From Tricholoma matsutake (taxonomy: Eukaryota > Basidiomycota > Agaricomycetes > Agaricales > Tricholomataceae), in the NCBI GenBank assembly GCA_026075535.2, contig AP026545.1, positions 3,596,001-3,660,000 on the forward strand: 64,000 nucleotides of DNA, written 5' to 3'. Below, piece after piece: positions 46,817 through 59,381 of the stretch. Numbering within the stretch: position 1 is the first letter of the stretch; each line of letters opens with the position of its first letter. The notes under the pieces were generated by a model. It did no database searches. It saw only the letters and a list, made by a program, of their open reading frames with translations, and was not told the origin of the DNA. Position numbers and translations under genes: made by a program.

Positions 46817-48150
46817 GACGTTATATCAGCAATTAAGAACCCCCTGGACGCGACACCAAAACCACAGTGCAAGCCAGGGACTGCTCAGGAGCGGTGGGCA
46901 GGGAAGCGAAGATTCTGTTATGGAGGATGGCACAAACTTGGACCATCCTCAGAATGGACTGCAAATATTTGTGGTAACCGTGCGAAAACATCCCTTTTTA
47001 AGCTTAGGCCCCTGGACTACTAACTACTAGTAATTATGTACGTACAGAAAGAGCGGGCTAACGCGTTAATGAAAGGTTACATTGAAGAAGAGAAGGCGCA
47101 CATCAAAGGTGCCGTCACTCGGCAGTATCGGTCTATGCAAATAAGATTAAGACTGGTGATTGAATAGTGGACGGGCAAAGCATCGGGACATACAATTCAG
47201 GTATTAGGGAGCCAACAGCGGACCTCCTAAGTACTGGAACTAAGATTAAACTTGTCCACTAATTAACGGGAGAGTTTAAGGATCTAGAAGCGCACTACTC
47301 CTACTTAGCACATTCAGAGAACGAGGAAATTGTTCAGAGTTTGTGGAACTGTTTTTCGAAAGGAAGCATCGTCGATGTCCGGAACGACCTGGAGTTGACC
47401 TGGAGCTACCCGGCCTGCCTGCAAAACTTTTCACCGGATCCCTGCGTTGCTAAGTGAAACGCTGGGCAGTGTAAGCCAGCGTGCGATATAAACCAGAAAG
47501 ATCAAACTCGTTAGCTGACTGTCTGGTGTCCACTGTCCAGATAGACGGCAAACTAAACATCGCCTGGCGTGCTGGAATGCAGTGACCAAGTATGTCCAGG
47601 AGTCGTCCATCAAATACTCTCCATATTGCATGATACCAATGTCAGATATACAGGTCAGGGCGTGTTGGTATGATTTGGCCGCGACACCAGGATGATGAGC
47701 GGGGACTCATCCCGTTCACATATAGACCATCGGCATTGTCAAATCCTACATCGATAGTTCATTGTGCGGCAAGGAAAGGACTGTAGCTACAGTATGTCGC
47801 CAGCCCAGTGAGATTGCTTGGTAGTCTTGACATAGAATGCAACTACAGCGGCGGATAAATTTGGGAAGCCTGATCCCGCAAGCGAATCACCAGGTTTGTC
47901 CATTCAGTGAATTCACTGATAAAAAATAGCGGGGCTTCTGCTCTGCGAATTTATAATGTCAATGACGAGTGAAAGCTTTTCGAGCTTCCCGAAAACAGTA
48001 CAATAATTCAGTAACTTCGAATCAAGGCTTGAACCATCAGGAAACTCAGCTAAGACATATAAATAATATATGATAGCCCGTGCTATTTCATACCATGACG
48101 CATAGAATAGGAAATAGTGAAGAAGTGAAAAAATGTCTCCTCTTAAACCC
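46817..48150. other. 1.3-kb intergenic region, no gene seen
   Basis: Only small, patternless ORFs on both strands. It includes the promoter of the CaaX-protein gene. Confidence 0.45.
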
Positions 48151-48430
48151 CTGGAAAGTTGATGAAATTCAACCCAGGTAGAGGGGTGTTATTTATGCCC
48201 ATATAAAGATGAAAATCATCCCATGGGATGAATTTGGTGTGGGATGAACTGGGGACAAAATGTGGGAGGTTTTCATCCCATCGACTCATCCCTTACAGGT
48301 AGGAAAAGGCATTCTTTTTCACTCCTCTTAGTGGTAGATTTTCATGCCAACTCCTGATGAAACTTATTCCATTTTGGGGTTTATCAATACATGAAAACTA
48401 TACCATAAATATATCATTTTACACTATCTA
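48150..48430. repeat. short palindrome-rich AT tract
   Basis: Contains the palindrome catcccatgggatg (about 48,219-48,232) with repeated catccc/gggatg words around it (about 48,240, 48,277, 48,290). It looks like the edge of a non-autonomous repeat but I cannot define its ends. Confidence 0.4.
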
Positions 48431-48439
48431 AAGGTACGA

Positions 48440-48730
48440 AATGTGGGATAGTTTTCCTACCCCTCGGGCCCCGGCCCATAGTGGGTGCATCTTGGCCACG
48501 ACGACAGGGAACGGCACGAGGGAGGAGAACGGGAGGACGAGAGCCCAGCACCCGACACCCACCACTGCGAGCACTTGCTCGCAGGGTGGATTGGGTGCTA
48601 ATGGTGATGTCACCACCAGTCGATGGTCCGCCCTGCTTCTACACCTGCCGCCTCGCTCTCCAGCGAAGCGGTGGCCTAGTACCTGCTGCCTCCCCTATAC
48701 AAGGGGTGGCAGCTTTATTTTGTACGACTA
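48440..48730. repeat. GC-rich dispersed repeat segment
   Basis: GC-rich block with ccactgcgagcacttgctcg followed by cagggtgg at about 48,562. It is similar to a motif seen twice in the 13.9-14.2 kb tract. It lies in otherwise AT-rich sequence and has open frames on both strands with no protein pattern. Confidence 0.45.
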
Positions 48731-48899
48731 GTTTGTAATTTGATGTACACCCTATGCATTTATAATCTTAGAGCAAATTCATTGGGACATCTATAGGTTT
48801 GCTACCGAATACTTACCAAATCACTACGAATTTCCTAACAAAGTCCTCAGGGCCTACAGTTGTCTACTGTAGCTACAGGTTTGCTGCTGAATACCTACT

Positions 48900-49121
48900 G
48901 AATCACTATGACAGCTACATTCAAAACGATAGGCGGGTCCCGAAAAAACGCACACATTGCGGGAGCTAAGTTTTTGATTCCCGCAAGGCTTTTTAACAAA
49001 AATCATACCATATTTTGTTGCCGCTTAGTGCCGGACCTCTCGCGTAGCTTTCGGATTTCAAAAATAGGCTACAATTCTAAGGACCCGCCTATCATTTTGA
49101 ATGTAGCTGGAATCACTATGA
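48900..49121. mobile_element. MITE-like element with 29-bp TIRs and 12-bp flanking repeat
   Basis: Terminal inverted repeats lie at 48,912-48,940 and 49,081-49,109. They match except for one C/T difference; the inner ends read aggcgggtcc and ggacccgcct. The element of about 198 bp is flanked on both sides by gaatcactatga (48,900-48,911 and 49,110-49,121). It has no coding capacity. The outer direct repeat is longer than the usual hAT (8 bp) or Mutator (9-10 bp) target duplication. Part of it may be pre-existing local repetition. Confidence 0.75.
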
Positions 49122-49340
49122 CATCTATGACATCTATGATGTCCATGAGAATTTCCAGGGTTTGCTGATGTGTGGCTGTGATGATCGAGGCCATATAGAA
49201 TAACAATCACCCAATTCTGCCACAACAGACATATCTCGGCTGGCATCGATCAGAAGTTAAGGTGATGCACCAAATTTGTTATTGTACTGATTCGGCCCCC
49301 ATCAACACCGTCACTCTTTCTCGAACTTCCTCAATTTTTC

Positions 49341-52340
49341 TCATTCACCCCGACTGATTTTGAAGACCTCACGCCCGTCGAGTCCAAGCACATACTGCAC
49401 CGTCTTCCGATTCCAGTTAGCAGCAACTCCTTCAATATTCTGTCTGGTGAAAGAATTCTCCATCGGTGTTGGAACAACAAAAAGGAGGATCCAGGGCTTT
49501 TCGACGGTAGGTCGAAGGGGGGCCAGTAATGCATGCTTTGGCTTCAACAACACTTGGAGGGCACTCAAACCTGTAGCCTTGATGGGATGGATGAGGGCAT
49601 CCGTTATTTGCATGCCGACTAAGCGATCAGTTGGTTGGTAGATGATAGAGTCAAGGAATGTGAAGTTATCCGACATGGGTTGGAGATAGACAGACTCCCC
49701 TGCTGCCACGCATCGTGCAATTTCGCCTGCCAGCATTTGGGGTGGTCCAAAGTCAAAATGCTTCACGTCCTTCGAGAAGTCCCATGGGCGGGTTGACGTA
49801 CTCTCGAGAGATCGAATAGTGAATGAAGCAGCAGTCCGGCGGAAGTACCCGTGCACTTTGCGTTCCCAGAGCTTGCCCCGGAAAGCGGCAGCCAGAGAAG
49901 ACCCCTGAATACTCTGGTACAGGTTGAATGCAGCGTCTGCGCTCCGTTCATCCAGTGTCATGATGATGGTGTCCATAGCGTATTCCGAGATTGGTTTGAT
50001 AAGACAATCGACCAGTGACCTGTACTCGTCACCGGGATATACAACAAATGCGCGATGTGGCACTGCCAGATCTCCAGCAACATGGATGGCCTCCGTAATA
50101 TCTTTGCATGATTCGATTGCCTTCAATATTTTCATTTGGACTTGTGCCCGTGCTACAGGCGACCCGACCGCATTCAAAAATTCACGGGGCACAAATCCGC
50201 AAATACGTGCCGTCTCCCCAAATCGCTGCAATGTGATATCCCTTTTCGCTATAAACAGCCTAAAAAAAGTAAGCGATGAACCAACGAGGGGAACATAATC
50301 CACCTACGACGCGACGAGCCATTCATCCCGGAGCCAAGGTGATACGACATATGCTGCCCCCTCGTCCTGGACATGCTGAACGAGCCATCTTCGATGCGCT
50401 CTGGACCTCGGCGACGACGTTAAGAGTATTCGAAGGTTGGGTGTGTGGAAGAAGTATTTATTAGGGATACAGAATTCACCGTCCGCATCGACAAGTGTAA
50501 GAACATCGTCTCCTGGGGCCGTCACCCATCCCGTTTGGGGTAAAACCGTGTCTGTGATAAGGAACACATCCCCTCCATGTCTTGAAACACGACCGGCTGG
50601 GCTCGGATGAGGCAAAGGATTAGGATGTAATACAAAAGGCAAGTTTTGCCTTCAATGATCAGTTAGCTGGTGAAAATGCAAGCACAAGTTCGAAGGCGGA
50701 AATAGTGCCCACCAATTCCTGGTGAACCTGTGAAGACTGCGCTCCCGTAGACACCGCCTTCTCTCCCGTTGAACACGTCGATCATAGTCTTCCACTCGTC
50801 CCGGATGAGCGTTAGACTTGGCACACGACTTAGGTACCTCAACTTGAGGGCAGTAAGGTCCATATATCGAATAATGCAGGGGAGAACTGCGGCTGATCCC
50901 GTGGAAAGCTCGGCCGCGTCAGCGAGGATATAGTCAGGACAATTGGCAAATTGTGGCGTGGGGTTGCTATCCGCAGAATCAGGCTCGCTTGAATCAGCAT
51001 CGGCGTCAACGTTCATAGCGTCATCGAGGATGGGCGGGGCGCATGGGGGGGCTTTGGAAGTGGAAGGGGTGTTCGCCAGACCAGCCAGTTGCACGGAGAT
51101 ATTGCGAATCACTGAGGGCTCGGCGCTGTCATCGCAATCCTCGTGGTTGGCCGCAGCATCAATGTCCATTGCATGAGGGGGTGTGGACAGGGTACTGGGG
51201 GGGAGGACGAGACTACTGACGTATACTGAGGGCACTAAATTGCGATTAGGGGTAGTGTCGGACTCAGTGGCGTCGATAGCAATAGAGCTCTTCTTGCGCA
51301 AGAAGTCTGACTTGATGTCCAAAACATTTTGCGCCGCGTAGGATGGAGAGCTTCGAGATGGATCGTTGCTGTCAAGTCGGAGCTGAAGTTCAATGAAGTC
51401 GGTTGTTGTCAGATTTGCCGTGCGGAAAATCTGGCCAAACAGATCGCGCTTTCCCCAGAGTTTATTATGAATTTCAACCAGCCAGGGTGGCCGCGAGTCC
51501 TGGGAGAGATTGGTATTCTCAGACGAAAATAGCGCGACTGCTGAGAACGGCGCGATGAGAACCGGCAATAGAGAAACAAGGATCCGGTAAAGGGGTGGAT
51601 ACAGTGGCCAGGGAGAGATTGTGATAGGAAACAGATGCGGGCGGATGAAATGATAGAATAAATGAACGGAAGACCAACAGACGAATGGTGGTAGTGACAC
51701 AGACACAAAGGTAAAGCTTCGATTAGCAATAATCGATCAACAGGACAGGTGACCCGCTCTTACCCACGGATGGATGATGCACAACGATGTGGAGATGGCC
51801 TTCTAGAGGGTTTTGCGGAAAGAGGGTCGATAATTTGTTTCCAGAGCTCAGCCTTGTCGCGAAAGTCATCAAATTGTTACCTCGGAGCCCCATGCGCTCG
51901 GGAAGAGTGTCGTCAGGGTCCACAAGTTCTGATTCGGTAAGCTGGCGGGACGGTGTCAGCCGCGATGACCACGCAGTTGCACAAATCAACAATCAGCCCA
52001 CCTTCCAAAGATTGAGAGTGTGGGCGTCAATTTTTGCAAATGCATGCACCTGCACCTTCTTTATCGCATTCTTCAGATCACCTACTGTTTTGCTGGCGCC
52101 AATGTCAACCGGGAAGGGGCCACCGAACCCTCCAAGAACCCAACAGAAGAGCTTAAACTCGTCATCTGAACCAATGATTAACCAATTTGTTGGTAAGATT
52201 GCTGCTGATTGCGTACCGCTCTTGAATTGATCAGACAGATTGGTATCTTGTGACCAAGTTGAAGTGATTGAGGCTAATGGAGTCGTTGCGAATCGAAAGC
52301 CAGCGGAGTGTGTGGGCGAATGCAGTGAAAACGTATACAA
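49341..52340 (-). pseudogene. Crinkler (CRN)-type protein: Ubl-like header plus P-loop NTPase, frame broken
   Basis: The minus-strand gene starts with a CRN header domain (about 52,190-51,760): FKLFCWVLGGFGG, DIGASKTVGDLKNAIKK, the LWK motif, then ESELVDPDDTLPERMG and LEGHLHIVVHHP. After a long linker comes the NTPase part: SLTLIRDEW at about 50,800 and a P-loop (FTGSPGIG, completed across an intron at about 50,712-50,650). Then VTAPGDDVLTLVDADGEFCI, ILLTSSPRSRAHRRWLVQHV, ICGFVPREFL and a C-terminal half ending at 49,341. Between the P-loop helix and the next conserved block the frame changes near 50,576-50,590 with no splice site to explain it, so the gene is probably inactive. CRNs are effector-type proteins of oomycetes, also found in fungi and other eukaryotes, combining the header with an NTPase and often a nuclease-like part. 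The start codon is uncertain. Confidence 0.75.
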
Positions 52341-52382
52341 TTGAGATACATCGGGAGATGTGAGGGGGAAACAAACGAGACG

Positions 52383-52683
52383 TCAATGAGAATTACGTGA
52401 GTAAGAACCAATGAGGCACTGAAAAGTGCACTCGCTATCAGGATCCAATGTGTCCTGCACGACGAGATCGAGTACTTCGGAAGACTCGTACTTATAGAAG
52501 TTCGTCTTCGCTGCTGAGAGTAATTGGCTCCTCTTTCTCAACGAAAGCAACACCAACACGATCGGATGGAATGTTAAACAGACGGGCGATTTTGGAGGTA
52601 AGATCCTCCCAGCTTGGCTTTTCGGAGAAATACGCAAGTTTAGTTGAGGCATTGGCCTTCTTCAGTTTGAAAAATATAGTCAT
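52383..52683 (-). pseudogene. PB1-like domain fragment, frame broken
   Basis: Starting at a Met at about 52,683 the minus strand reads MTIFFKLKKANASTKLAYFS, then EKPSWEDLTSKIARLFNIPS and VGVAFVEKEEPITLSSEDEL, the pattern of a PB1 (ubiquitin-like interaction) domain. A stop follows at once, and the expected continuation (YESSEVLDLVVQD) lies in another frame immediately downstream. It sits directly upstream of the Crinkler header on the same strand. It could be the first module of that gene or a separate small gene. I found no intron with matching phases joining the two. Confidence 0.55.
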
Positions 52684-52839
52684 GATCGTTAGGAGAGAAC
52701 TTGAATAGCCAAGACACGAGATGTGACGTAGGACTGTTTCGTTACATGTGACCGTTATAGCCGCACCTGATCTTCCCACAAACCCAGCTTTATCAACCAA
52801 ACTTTCTCCACTGGCAACTGCAATTGCCTGCAGACAGCG

Positions 52840-53718
52840 ATGAGTCCATTGGCGTCGTCGCGTTCCGTAACGCGCTTTGGGCGTACTCCTCGCATAACTA
52901 AGTATCTCCGCAAAAACAAGCGTACTCAGCTACCACAACCTCCAGTCAATATAGTAACTCGCGAGTTCGCCCCTTGTCGTCTCGAAGACCACCACTACAC
53001 CACCCTCCAAGACAACCTGATGTACATGACCTACATACACGAACCAGGGCCACGCCCCCCGCCCCGCAATATACGACTCACTTTCGACCCTTCTGATCCA
53101 TACACCAAAAACCGGTACAATCCCCCAGTGGGCGGTTCCCAGCTTGGGAAAAAGCTACCACCGCCCTCGAGCCCGGATAATGTCATCAAACTCGAGAAGA
53201 TCTCGATACATACCATGTTGAAGGATGCCATTGCTAACCGGAGTAACCTCCTGGGACTCATCATGGCTATGCGGGCGCTGACGGGCGAATCATACAAGGC
53301 GGGTGGCCGTCATGCCGTCGAAGGCATCCAGATAGTCAGAGGGAGAAAGGCAGTGGGTGGTTGGATACGGCCAGGTGTACCTGTGGGTGTCAAAGTGGAT
53401 TTGAAGGGTCAGAGTATGTACGACTTCCTTGGCACGTTAGTCGAGTTCGTGCTGCCGCGTCTGCGTGACTTTAATGGCATCGTGCTGCCACCGCAGTCGT
53501 CGTCTGTGAATTCTCCCAGTGCCGTCTCTGGGGTAGTGTCGTTTGGGCTCCCGCCGAGCGCTATGGGATACTTCCCCCAGATAGAAGTCAATGTGGACGC
53601 TTATCCAAAACAATACGGGATGCATATTCATTTCGTGACGAACGCCACCGGACTTGGGGCACAAAATAGGGCGAGGGCATTGATATCAGGGTTTCAGATA
53701 CCTTTCCTGCGCAAGTAG
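52840..53718 (+). CDS. MRPL7: mitochondrial ribosomal protein uL5m
   Basis: Intronless, 292 codons, starting MSPLASSRSVTRFGRTPRIT with an Arg-rich amphipathic presequence suited to mitochondrial import. The bulk is a uL5 fold: LEKISIHTMLKDAIANRSNL, ALTGESYKAGGRHAVEGIQI, VGVKVDLKGQSMYDFLGTLV, RLRDFNGIVLPPQ, VSFGLPPSAMGYFPQIEVN and YGMHIHFVTNATG near the end. uL5 contacts the central protuberance of the large subunit; the yeast mitochondrial protein is Mrpl7. The start is head to head with the PB1 fragment (about 157 bp apart). No defects seen. Confidence 0.9.
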   Translation: MSPLASSRSVTRFGRTPRITKYLRKNKRTQLPQPPVNIVTREFAPCRLEDHHYTTLQDNLMYMTYIHEPGPRPPPRNIRLTFDPSDPYTKNRYNPPVGGSQLGKKLPPPSSPDNVIKLEKISIHTMLKDAIANRSNLLGLIMAMRALTGESYKAGGRHAVEGIQIVRGRKAVGGWIRPGVPVGVKVDLKGQSMYDFLGTLVEFVLPRLRDFNGIVLPPQSSSVNSPSAVSGVVSFGLPPSAMGYFPQIEVNVDAYPKQYGMHIHFVTNATGLGAQNRARALISGFQIPFLRK

Positions 53719-54382
53719 AGGTAGTGAACTGTGAGTGGCTCTTTACATGGAAGATGTTTTCTTAAGGATGCCTCAGATTTATATACTTAATTATCTCACA
53801 ATCGTCGTTTGCGTGCAACTTCTGGTATTATCTTAAGCCTCCTGGCGTCTCGTGGTTCACCCCTGAACATTGAACGCAGCAGTGCATATGTGCAATACAG
53901 ATGCAGAACGATGTGCAGGCCTTTGGTTATTTATTCCACCAATCTCAGTGGATTCCATTTGGAAGTCCGGGTAGTCGTGCTGGCACCCGTTTGTCTTCGT
54001 CAACGCAGAATCTCCCAAGAGGATGAAGTCTAACAGTGGCTGGGGTGACTGGAAACGTAAAAAGAAGTCCCCTAATCCAAGCCCTCGTATGCGCCGGACC
54101 GCTTTCCAGGTTCTGCTGCTCTAAAACAAAAATAGTTTGTCTGCTGTCGATTCTTCATGCACATGTCTGGCCCGTGATTGCACAAGTACATTCACTACAT
54201 ACTTCTACATCTCATTATTCCGCTAAGAGCCTAAAATTTACTTATGATGTGAAGGAGTCAGGACGAGAAGGTAACTAAACTATGCTATTGTCAACGAGAG
54301 TGATATATACCAATGCCAATGCTGAAATAAATGAATTCGATAGACAGTCGGGACAAAGAAAAACCACAACCAGATTACTCAC
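53719..54382. other. convergent intergenic region
   Basis: Between the 3' ends of uL5m (plus) and the SIN kinase gene (minus). No recognisable gene; it holds 3' UTRs. Confidence 0.45.
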
Positions 54383-57300
54383 TCATCGCCGACCACTAGG
54401 CGGATCCATCGCATACCAGGATATATCCCCCAGCTTGTGCCGCACAGGTCGAGGCTGCCCCCCTTCTCCAATTCGTGTAGTTCCAGTGCTGTTTCCTTCA
54501 CCGCCACTTCCACTGCTCCCACTACTGCTAGACCCCCACCGACTTTCGTTGATAGCAGTTTGCACGTCCCTGAAGGAAGTGGTCGAGGTATCCGATGCGG
54601 CCCTCCTCATCTTCTTCGGTGCAAGTGCCAGTCCTCCATTCCTAGCAGGCGCCTCCAAGCCATCGCTACCGCCCCTTACCTTAGCCACAGCAGGCTTTAA
54701 TCCCGGCTTCAGCGTGGGTACAATCTCCCTCGCCAGCTCCCTGACAAGCACCGCTCCATCTCCGCCACTACGACTCAACCGCTCCACCACACCCAACAAA
54801 CCGTACCGTTCTACAAGCATCGCGCGGTTCGGATGTACCTCGCACACAGTTCTCAGCACTTTCAGCAGATTGAGCCGCACAACCGCTTTGCTGTTGTGTC
54901 CAAGGCGATCAATGATGCGTTTAAAGAATGCGGAGGATTTCGTTATGCTGATTGTGATAGGGACTGACAGGCGCGTGATCTTGAGGAAGGGATCCAGCAA
55001 GTTCTCGAAGGAATTAGCTTTCGCCGTAACGAAACAGCGAAGAAGTGTGTCAACGGATTCGGGTCTTGTGAGTTGGTCTTCGACACGAGCAGTGTCATCT
55101 TGGAGCCTTTCCCATTATGAACATTATCAACGTCAATGACATGAGGTGCACACATGCACTCACCAGGAAAGTATCGACTCTAATGCGCTAACCTGGAAGT
55201 AGGGATCTTCCAGCAGCTTGAGATACATAGTAAGCCCGTCGTGTTGCCACAGCAGTGTCCGACAACTCTTTCCGGCACTGGCTAGATCACAAAGAATAGG
55301 TAATGCGAATTGTTTCAATGGCGAGCTCGTCTCGATGACTCGTTTTAAACAAGGGATTAATCCCGCTTGTGCCGCTTCTTCCTGTCGTGTCTTGTTCAAA
55401 CGACAGAGGTTATAGCATGTCTGGAAGATATGATTGGACATTTCCTAAAATAATTGGCGTCAGGAGAATCGTCCGATACAAGAATCATAGCTGAGTTCCA
55501 TACAGTGCCATGTGGGCCAGATGACTGTTCGTCCAGAATGCGGATCAGGACCTCCAAGGCATTGGCGTTCTGTAGAACATCCAAAAGCGTCGCATTCATG
55601 GACAAGTGTTTAACAGCCTTAAGCATCTGTACAAGACAGTCGGGCTCGAGGAGTTCACAAGCTCGAAGAAGTCCTGACGTGCCAGAGGCGTAAGCGACTC
55701 AAAAAATCGTCTACGGACAAATGATAACTGACGTCGAACAACCTTCCTCGTCCCCATCGCATTTCGCACATGGATGTCCGACTGCGAGACTTGCGAGAAC
55801 ACCAGCAAAATTTGGATGATCTTCATCTTCATGTCGATGGACGTCGTTCCTCGATTTGTCATGACATTCAACAAGGCTGCAGATAGCGGATCAAGAAGGC
55901 CTTCACGTATGAACATGCGACAAAAATCATTCTTGGTCGTGGGGCTCTGCAGCTCGAATACGCTGCCAATGCCATTCAGTGCATGCACGATGAGCTCTGC
56001 CTGTTCTGTGTAATCTTCATCAAGTAGATCGACCAAAACCTTCAAGCCTCGACATCTGAGTGGAGACAGTTGGGCGCCGAAGACAGAAGTCATGAAATAA
56101 ACTTACGAGATGAACATTTGCAGGGTCAGCACGGACGTGTGACACAGCAACCGAATGAAATTTGAGGCCTCAAATCGGCATTCTGAAGGATACTTCTTGG
56201 AGGTGAATTCTAGTATGAATGGCATTATGAATGTAAGAAATTTTTGCGTAGTCAATACTTACCCATCATGACAGGAATTCCACTACAAATCACAAGCTAA
56301 GAAACTGAGCAACGCTGGGAGGTCAGAACTCACCCGATTAAACAGAAGCCCTCCAGGAATCCCAAATCTGCTGTCACAAGCTGTATGTGGCTTTCAGACA
56401 CTCTAGTGCAACGTCCATATATGCTACTCACCAAATTGATAATCTGCAGAAGCTTCATAATTACTTCCCTGGAACACTTCCCCTCCAACACTTCTAATAT
56501 CGCCAGCATACCGTGCGACGACACCAGCTGAATCTGCATCTCCGGCGTATCTATCATGATTCCAAGCTGTACGGGCGGTCTTCGTCACTATGTTTGCATA
56601 CATGGTTAATGCATCAACTCACAAGTTGATCACAAGCCTCCCGAAGTTGAAAATCGGGCGCAGACGGCGTTAGCTCATCGATGAGCTGGTTAACCGTGTT
56701 ACAGAGACGTGCATATTTGTCTCGCTGGAGATTAGCCTCCAGATCATCTTCAGAAAAGCCCTCGTCGATCTGTCGATCTATAAACATTCAAAAGAACATC
56801 TGCAAAACCCGACAATACATACCTCTGCAAATGGATCCTCTTCATCAGAATTCTCGTCGGCCAGCTGAATGACATGTTATCAGCAAAGCGGAGAACGTGA
56901 ATGTAAAGTATCACCGACCCATGACTTGTTAGATAGCCGAGTATTCAACTGCAATGTTTGCATTGGGTGCTCGGTCGCTGAAGACATAGAAGTTCAGTGA
57001 ACGCACGCAACCTTACAAAACCTATCCTCATAGAAAATACTAACCAGTCCCGTTCACCTTTCCAAACACGTCCTCATAATTATCATCATCATCTTCGGCA
57101 TACTTCCCAAATTCCATTTGATTTTGGAGCCTCCGTGCTTCAGCGCGTCCAAAAGAGCCCCCACTACCAATGGATCCCGCCAGCGAGGCAGACCGTGAAT
57201 GTGTGACAAGCGCCGGTGCTGGGGAGGGGCCGAATGGTGAGGCGGATGATGCAGAGGTGAGGTTGATATTCTGTCTTGACGACTTCCTCTGTAGTCCCGG

Positions 57301-59381
57301 TAGAGGGGCAGTCATTGGGGGGGGCGAAGCAGTCAAGCCAACCGTCTTTATGTCGTCTGGATGGAAAAGTCCCCGACGTACAGAATTCTTTATCTATTTC
57401 GGGCTTGTCAGAATAAATTATGACATAATGATCGGGTTTCTGAATAACCTTAAAGTCTGCGACTTTCTCCTGTAACTGCTGCTCATCGTCTTCTGCCACG
57501 TCCGAGTAGTCTTCGACGATGGGAACGATGTTAGACGACGGTGGTTGGGCCAAAGGCACAACCTTCAGTCCCGGACTGCGATTAGGCCGGATCGTCTGTG
57601 CATTATCTTCACCTTCAGGTTTATCGTCTTCGACATTCGTTCGCTCTAGTGCTATTTCAACGGTTAACCTATTTTGTGACCTAGATCGAATCGATGCCTA
57701 CCTTGTAGCTTCGTAAACGAGATACCTTCCTCGAAATCATCATCCCAATTATCAGTCTGCTCCTCTGGGGGTTGCAGTGCAAACGAGAGCGGCTGGATCT
57801 TTTCCACAAGATTGATGCCTACCGGCTTTACGTTAGAGGCATTTCCGGACATCCGTCCCCCTGATGGATGAAGCATGGAAGACCCGTTCAATGACATCGG
57901 AGGCGTAATATCAAGAGGACGAGGGACTGGGGACTGGGACCGAGCATTGTGTCGACCGGGGTGCTTCGAGGGCCTAGAAGGGGCTGGCCAAACTGTTAGC
58001 TTAACCACGATTATGCTCATACGAGCCAGATAATGCATACATTTCAACGCTTCGTTCCACTCCTGCACCTTCAGCACCGCCTCATCATAGTTATAATTGC
58101 TTAGTGGTCTCTTTGTACCTTGCTCTCCAGTAGAAACTTTCTCCCCCGCTCTATCGCCGGCCGATTTTTGCCCGTCTGTCATTTGCTTCCTAGCGGCAGC
58201 CATCCATGGATGCTTGAGCAGCTTTTTGGCTGATATTCGCAGATTACAATCCTTCTGAAAGCAGTGGTATAGGAAATCTTTCACTATCGGGGAGGCACCT
58301 TCGGGTATTGGTGGACAATCGTCTTGTACGATTCGAAATAGTGCCGGCATGGGGTCTAATGTATGATAGGGTGGGTGACCCTCTAGTAGTTCAATCACGA
58401 CACAGCCTACACTCCTGCGTTGTTTATAAGCATGTGAAGGCGGAGACGAGACGGACGATGTACCATATATCGGATGCGGTAGTAGCCCCAGACTGTTCGA
58501 TGACCTCAGGAGCCACTATGATGGACATATGAGCAAAGAGCAGGAAGATCGCTAGATTTACGCACTCCAATATGGACTTCCAACAACAGCATCATCACTC
58601 ACACCAGCTCCGGTGGTATTACTGGCGACACCGAAGTCGGCCAGTTTTACCGTCCCGTCCTTGTTGGTGAGAATGTTGGCACCTTTTATGTCCCTGTGTA
58701 TCACTCCTTGGTCGTGTAGGTAGACCAGGCCCTCTAAAACCTGACATATGTACACCGCGACCAGATTTTCCGGGAACTTCCCAAATCGTTTGGAGATGTT
58801 ATGCAAGGAACCATTCTCGCAGAACCTGCAGAGTCATCGTGGGTTTGGAAGCACGGAACAATACAAAATGAACTGACTCCAGTATGATGTACAGATATTC
58901 TCGCGTTTTGACAAAACCCTTGTACTTGACGATATTTGGATGCTAACAACGCATCAAGCGACATCGCTAGAGATTCTTACGAATGCCTTACGTTCAAATT
59001 CTTGAGCAGATCAATCTCGGACTGGAGGACACGTTAGACGAGGGTGTCAATCTGAGATATCATTACCTACCATGATCTCACCGATTTCACCTTTCGGTAT
59101 GTTGCTTAGTTGAATTTCCTTAACCGCCACCGTTTCCCCAGTAGCCCAGTTCAACGCCCCTATCCACTGCTCTTCAGCCCCTGCCTCTAGGAGATATTCC
59201 GACACACGCACGATATACCTGCCCGAAAGCACCTTTGCCCAGTGAATCTCCTAGTTGCTACACATGCCGCTCAGGACAGGCCCAAAACAACTGTTGAAAA
59301 AGTACCAACATAATCATTGAGTGATTTGGAGTTGCTGGCCCTGAAACCAGAGCTAGATGTTGGCCTCGAAGGCGTTGTCAT
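54383..59381 (-). CDS. septation-initiation protein kinase, Cdc7/SepH type (STE11/Cdc15 group)
   Basis: Large multi-exon gene from [20 protein letters not shown] (59,381) to a stop at 54,383. The kinase domain is N-terminal: [23 protein letters not shown]-binding Lys in [28 protein letters not shown] (catalytic loop), [40 protein letters not shown], and HPWM at the end of the domain. A disordered region follows ([32 protein letters not shown]), then a long Armadillo/HEAT-like helical C-terminus ([34 protein letters not shown]), ending [13 protein letters not shown] and [14 protein letters not shown]. This layout is that of S. pombe Cdc7 and Aspergillus SepH, activated by the Spg1 GTPase at spindle poles to trigger septum formation. 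All catalytic residues are present. Confidence 0.88.
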
